In this document: positions 48,631-48,837 of the stretch, in pieces
How positions within the stretch are numbered: position 1 is the first letter of the stretch
Layout of the letters: each line of letters opens with the position of its first letter
NCBI GenBank assembly: GCA_031266015.1
Contig: JAISBU010000007.1
Span: 1-48,837 of the forward strand
Length of the DNA stretch: 48,837 nucleotides
Direction: 5' to 3'
Source of the DNA: Prevotellaceae bacterium
GTDB taxonomy: Bacteria; Bacteroidota; Bacteroidia; Bacteroidales; UBA932
Notes under the pieces: generated by a model
Database searches by the model: none
The model's input: only the letters and a program-made list of their open reading frames with translations
Told to the model about the DNA's origin: nothing
Position numbers and translations under genes: made by a program

Positions 48631-48837
48631 TTGCTTCGCCGACCTTCGGTTCGACAGGCTCAGCATGACAGTCCCACAGCTTGCCGGAGTTGCCCCGTGC
48701 GGTGGGGTGCGTTAGGGGGACAAAAATCCGGTTCGAGGATATTTTTGTCTTGACTTTTGGTTACTTTGTGTCAAGACAAAGTAATGAAATAATTTATGAT
48801 TTATAAATTACAATTGATAATCAGGACGCCGCCCCGT
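48631..48837. repeat. Dispersed repeat R2, copy c, running off the window
   Basis: Matches 46114-46267 from TGCTTCGCCGACCTTCGG and, further on, 47212-47397 through TTATGATTTATAAATTA to the last base. No gene is seen between 48455 and the window end. Confidence 0.85.

Noticed and set aside
1..48837. tRNA, rRNA or tmRNA genes
   Set aside because: No cloverleaf with CCA end, no rRNA landmark and no tmRNA-like end was recognised by eye; a tRNAscan/Infernal run could still find one.

Overview
This window comes from a Bacteroidota genome, most likely order Bacteroidales. The evidence is the repeated TAnnTTTG promoter -7 element in front of genes (for example 6459, 15718, 29760, 31146, 40381), a Bacteroides-type glycogen cluster (GH133-like debranching enzyme, GT4, GH57, and a GT3-GT35 fusion), a PorP/SprF-type outer-membrane protein, an Mpi-like serine invertase, many lipoproteins, DUF4837/DUF4296 proteins and an ECF sigma/TonB-family unit. 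No rRNA, tRNA or CRISPR array was recognised.

Layout. 1-3113: tail of an RND efflux pump gene and its TolC partner. 3114-7262: an AT-rich accessory island holding a DUF1016 nuclease, a YjbR protein ending in a second tolC tail, a serine invertase, a target-recognition (TRD) cassette of a Type IIG restriction enzyme, an MntA-HepT toxin-antitoxin pair and an inverted tail of another TRD. 7314-14560: housekeeping genes (ROK glucokinase, a Cys-rich lipoprotein, UbiA/MqnP-like prenyltransferase, pheT, surE, rpe). 14580-15657: gene fragments (TolC, RhuM, AraC, TolC). 15743-18829: a Type IIG restriction-methylase whose 3' recognition domain is cut off inside the segment it shares with the cassette at 5581. 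18839-21361: a small conserved protein, tatD, and a TlpA-like lipoprotein lacking the CxxC. 21803-35542: glycogen metabolism, interrupted by a duplicated unit (lipoprotein + small secreted protein + chimeric 44-codon ORF). 35726-40352: ECF sigma, putative anti-sigma, a YGN-repeat secreted protein and an outer-membrane beta-barrel receptor. 40412-45650: folA, PorP/SprF-like, DUF4296 lipoprotein, amidohydrolase, plsY, DUF4837 lipoprotein. 45651-48837: an island rich in dispersed GC-rich repeats, with one membrane protein and a HigBA toxin-antitoxin pair.

The most interesting structures are: (a) a dispersed Type IIG specificity system with a truncated expression gene, one forward TRD cassette beside an Mpi-type invertase and one inverted TRD tail, the last two flanking MntA-HepT; (b) a tandem cassette in the glycogen operon bounded by an exact 80-bp direct repeat, which left an in-frame fusion of the first 17 codons of the glycogen synthase gene to the last codons of the debranching enzyme gene; (c) a 122-nt rod-like inverted repeat with its own promoter, capped by a GNRA tetraloop, that looks like a structured, possibly 6S-like, RNA; and (d) a GH57 enzyme fused to a histone-H1-like Lys/Ala/Pro tail. 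All alignments were made by eye, and identities quoted are hand counts.
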